From positions 1-64,000 of the forward strand of contig JBBSJP010000008.1 in the NCBI GenBank assembly GCA_038257155.1: 64,000 nucleotides of DNA, written 5' to 3'. Source of the DNA: JANJTY01 sp038257155. Its GTDB lineage: Bacteria; Pseudomonadota; Gammaproteobacteria; Xanthomonadales; Xanthomonadaceae. Below, one piece after another: positions 61,800-64,000 of this stretch (positions within the stretch are counted from its first letter, which is position 1; each line of letters begins with the position of its first letter). The notes under the pieces are model-generated. The model did no database searches. It was not told the origin of the DNA and worked only from the letters and a program-made list of their open reading frames with translations. The position numbers and the translations under genes were made by a program.

Positions 61800-62497
61800 A
61801 ACGACTCCGGAAGCGGTTTGCCTTGTTCGATCAGGGTCTGTGCCACCTTGTCACGAAGGTACACGGGCTGCGCAAATTCTGGCGCGACGCCTTCGCCGCG
61901 CGCGTGCATCAGTGCGGCGAGCCGCGCGACGCTGGAGGCATGCGGCAGGGCGTCGCCGTCGGCATCGAACGCTGCCTTGTCGAGTACGCTGCGCAAGGCG
62001 TCGCCGTAAGTAGCCCAGCCACTGCCGCGAATCGTCCAGTGCGCTCGCTGTGGCAGCACCAGTGCCTGCGCCGCCAGCACCGCTTCTTCGCCGATCGGGT
62101 TCAGTGTGCCATCCACGCTGTCGAACGCCGCGACATACACCTCACCCATCCGCGCATCGATCACCGCAAGGACGGCGCTGCCTCGCTGTGCCGCTGGTTC
62201 GGCGAGGGCCGCGAGTGTCGACACCGGATACAGCGGCCGATCCAGCGCCAGCCCCAGGCCCTGAGCCAGCGAGACCGCGAGCCGCACGCCAGTGAAGGCA
62301 CCAGGCCCACGGCCGAAGGCGACACCGTCGATCTGGCTGCGCGCCAGGCCCGCTTCGGCGAGCAGGGATTCGGTCATGGGTAGCACGAGCTCGGCATGGC
62401 GACGCGGCGCGACCTCGAAGCGCTCGATCAGCGAATCGCCATGCAGCAGCGCGACCGAACAGGCCTCGGTCGCCGTCTCGAAGGCCAGCAGGATCAT
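61796..62497 (-). CDS. tsaB: tRNA t6A biosynthesis protein TsaB
   Basis: The protein has 233 residues of the ASKHA fold: MILLAFETATEACSVALLHG, RRHAELVLPMTESLLAEAG, GRGPGAFTGVRLAVSLAQGL and AVIDARMGEVYVAAF. It scaffolds TsaD and TsaE for transfer of threonylcarbamoyl to A37. It overlaps the genes on both sides by 4 bp. The helicase gene upstream on the same strand is also a neighbour of tsaB in E. coli (yoaA-tsaB). Confidence 0.95.
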   Translation of the reverse strand: MILLAFETATEACSVALLHGDSLIERFEVAPRRHAELVLPMTESLLAEAGLARSQIDGVAFGRGPGAFTGVRLAVSLAQGLGLALDRPLYPVSTLAALAEPAAQRGSAVLAVIDARMGEVYVAAFDSVDGTLNPIGEEAVLAAQALVLPQRAHWTIRGSGWATYGDALRSVLDKAAFDADGDALPHASSVARLAALMHARGEGVAPEFAQPVYLRDKVAQTLIEQGKPLPESL

Positions 62498-62910
62498 GCG
62501 GGCGCTTGCTGACTGGGATCGTCCGGCGCCGGCTGCCAGAGTTCGATCAGGGTACCTTCGGGATCGACAACATAGCCGAAGCGGCCCTGTTCGCTGTCTT
62601 CGCCGCGGTCCAGCACCTGGCAGCCTTCCTCGCGCAGCGCGGCCAGCACCGCGTCAAGATCATCGACGCGCAGGTTGAGCATGAAGGGCTTGTCGCTGGG
62701 CTTGAAGTACTCGGTGCTTTCCTTGAACGGGCTGAATACAGTGCAGGCGTCGCCGCCGGTGTCGCGGCGTTTCCAGTGGAACAGGGCGCCGCCCCAGTCC
62801 TGCATGTCGAGTCCGAGGTGGTCGCGATACCAGGCCGACAGCGCGGCCGGATCACGGGACTTGAAGAAGATGCCGCCGATGCCGTGGACGCGGGGTTTGG
62901 GGGTGCTCAT
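62494..62910 (-). CDS. VOC (glyoxalase/bleomycin resistance) superfamily protein
   Basis: This 138-residue protein has paired beta-alpha-beta-beta-beta units: IGGIFFKSRDPAALSAWYRD, HLGLDM and FMLNLRVDDLDAVLAALREEG, ending FGYVVDPEGTLIELWQP with the C-terminal Glu that often binds metal. It may be a dioxygenase, isomerase or binding protein. The stop overlaps the tsaB start, so the two are translated together. Confidence 0.88.
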   Translation of the reverse strand: MSTPKPRVHGIGGIFFKSRDPAALSAWYRDHLGLDMQDWGGALFHWKRRDTGGDACTVFSPFKESTEYFKPSDKPFMLNLRVDDLDAVLAALREEGCQVLDRGEDSEQGRFGYVVDPEGTLIELWQPAPDDPSQQAPA

Positions 62911-62967
62911 GCGGGGCTCCGGGTTGTCTTGCTCTGTCGATGGCTGTCTGCCTCATGCCAGCGATGG

Positions 62968-63067
62968 CGATGCGGTTCGCTGCGCTCACCACATCCTACC
63001 TCCTGAGCGACACCGCACGTGCGAGGGTGTCTTTGTAGGATGCCGGTGAGCGCAGCGAACCGCATCG
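62968..63067. repeat. GTAGG-headed palindrome pair, second copy (REP/BIME-like)
   Basis: The left arm 62968-62999 and right arm 63035-63067 are inverted repeats, separated by 35 bp. On the right arm the order is GTAGG, ATGCCGGT, loop GAGCGCAGCGA, ACCGCAT. Head and loop equal those of the copy at 37532-37640, while the stem sequence differs but still pairs. It lies in the spacer between the helicase and VOC genes. Confidence 0.8.
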
Positions 63068-63097
63068 TGCACAGCGGGCGGATCCGAATGCGACTGG

Positions 63098-64000
63098 CTA
63101 CCCTCCCGCAAAGAAGGCCTGCACGTCGGCCACATCGCGGGTGCGGGGCATTGGCGGCAGGCTGTCAAGGAAAAGGCGGCCGTACGGCTTCGACACCAGG
63201 CGCGGATCGCAGAGCACCAGCACGCCGCGGTCGGCATGGGTGCGGATCAGACGGCCGACGCCCTGCTTCAGGGCGATTGCGGCTGACGGAAGCTGCCAGT
63301 CGCGGAACGGATTTCCGCCACCGCGGCGGATTGCATCGAGGCGTGCTTCGAGCACCGGCTCGTCCGGCGCGGCAAAGGGCAGCTTGTCGATCGCGACCAA
63401 GGACAGGGCTTCGCCGGCCACGTCGACGCCTTCCCAGAAGCTTGCTGCGCCAAGCAGTACGCCATTGCCCGAGTGGCGGAAGGCTTCCAGCAATTGCGAG
63501 CGCGGCAGGCTGCCCTGCACGAACAGCGGGAAGTGGCAGCGCCCCGGCAGCCAGTCGGCCGCAAAGCGCAGCGCACGATGCGAGGTGAACAGCAGGAAGG
63601 CGCGGCCCTGCGAGGCTTCCAGTGCCGGCAGCAGCGCTTCCAGCACAGCTTCGGTGAAGTCGCGACTGGAGGGCTCGGGTAGGCGCGGTGGCAGATAGGC
63701 CAGGGTCTGGTTGGCGAAATCGAAGGGACTGGGTTCGAGCAGGGTGATCGGATCGTCCAGGCCGAGTTGGCCGGCGAAGTGTTCGAATTTTCCTGCCACG
63801 GCCAGGGTTGCCGAAGTGAAGATCCAGGCGGCCTGCGAGCGCTCCCGGAATGCCCGCAGCGGAGCGGACACATCCAGCGGCGTGACGTGCAGCGAGAAAC
63901 CGCGCTGGGTCAGTTCGTACCAGTACACCGCGTCGGCGGCGTCCTCGCCGGTACCCTGTACCTCGGCGAGTCGTGCCTTGTGCAGGGCGCAGCGTTCGGC
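63098..64000 (-). CDS. yoaA: DinG/YoaA-family DNA helicase, C-terminal part (5' end outside window)
   Basis: The frame is open to the right edge, so about 300 C-terminal residues are seen. Motifs of the XPD-like superfamily 2 motor: FTSATLAVAGKFEHFAGQLG (motif III/IV area), LLFTSHRALRFAADWL, LLGAASFWEGVDVAGEAL (motif V) and the motif VI stretch KQGVGRLIRTHADRGVLVLC. The Walker motifs and the Fe-S cluster lie outside the window. Proximity to tsaB and the FWEGVDV form favour YoaA over DinG. It unwinds damaged or structured DNA. Confidence 0.88.
   Translation of the reverse strand, partial: AERCALHKARLAEVQGTGEDAADAVYWYELTQRGFSLHVTPLDVSAPLRAFRERSQAAWIFTSATLAVAGKFEHFAGQLGLDDPITLLEPSPFDFANQTLAYLPPRLPEPSSRDFTEAVLEALLPALEASQGRAFLLFTSHRALRFAADWLPGRCHFPLFVQGSLPRSQLLEAFRHSGNGVLLGAASFWEGVDVAGEALSLVAIDKLPFAAPDEPVLEARLDAIRRGGGNPFRDWQLPSAAIALKQGVGRLIRTHADRGVLVLCDPRLVSKPYGRLFLDSLPPMPRTRDVADVQAFFAGG

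Overview
The window reads as chromosomal DNA of a GC-rich gammaproteobacterium, most likely of the Lysobacterales (Xanthomonadales). The basis is inference from gene content and order: a division and cell-wall (dcw) cluster that lacks murD, followed by lpxC, a reversed dciA, an M23 peptidase and secA; the lgt-thyA-folA, ruvC/ruvA/ruvB-ybgC-tol-pal-cpoB-queE-queC-tRNA-Lys and ribH-nusB-thiL-pgpA runs; a Nudix/ThiE-like fusion; and several intergenic repeat families. No 16S rRNA or species marker is present, so the genus is left open.

Layout. 1-2.06 kb: the 3' end of an Rhs polymorphic toxin with a NucA/NucB-like nuclease tip, followed by two immunity-type genes. 2.06-4.95 kb: a REP-associated tyrosine transposase (RAYT) gene flanked by arrays of a short motif containing TGGGTGTCC, in opposite orientations on the two sides, plus a secreted protein. 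4.96-15.1 kb: accessory and envelope genes (two large exported proteins, a glycosyltransferase and a methyltransferase) and the peroxide-defence pair ahpC/ahpF. ahpC has a clear OxyR-type operator and promoter. 15.47-31.98 kb: the dcw cluster mraZ-rsmH-ftsL-ftsI-murE-murF-mraY-ftsW-murG-murC-ddl-ftsQ-ftsA-ftsZ and lpxC. Almost every junction overlaps by 1-11 bp. A sigma-70 promoter and a run of TGGGN boxes at 10-bp spacing precede mraZ. 32.06-37.5 kb: dciA, M23 peptidase, secA and the Nudix fusion. 37.5-45.4 kb: coaE, glsA, rlmI, lgt, thyA, folA, ruvC, a UbiA-type prenyltransferase and ruvA. 45.8-54.2 kb: ruvB, ybgC, tolQRAB-pal-cpoB, queE, queC and tRNA-Lys(UUU), with a decayed tRNA copy. 54.3-58.4 kb: Sua5/TsaC, a membrane protein, ribH, nusB, thiL and pgpA. 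58.4-64 kb: a Fe-S uracil-DNA glycosylase, a 1.4-kb gene-free region holding two inverted copies of a composite repeat, then a minus-strand group (YoaA/DinG-like helicase, VOC protein, tsaB, FAD-linked oxidase).

How the parts fit. The dcw genes make lipid-linked peptidoglycan precursor and the divisome. lpxC commits to lipid A, secA exports envelope proteins, lgt lipidates proteins such as Pal, and Tol-Pal-CpoB constricts the outer membrane at division. queE/queC, Sua5 and tsaB are tRNA-modification genes; Sua5 and TsaB act in t6A formation, a modification expected on the tRNA-Lys(UUU) encoded next to sua5.

The most unusual material lies between genes: the RAYT-flanking array, GTAGG-headed palindrome pairs whose stems covary around a constant loop, GGGAAC heptamer arrays that interrupt tight operons, the 59-60 kb inverted composite repeat with hexamer microsatellites, and the decaying tRNA-Lys copies. 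I found no CRISPR array, prophage or complete insertion sequence other than the RAYT gene.
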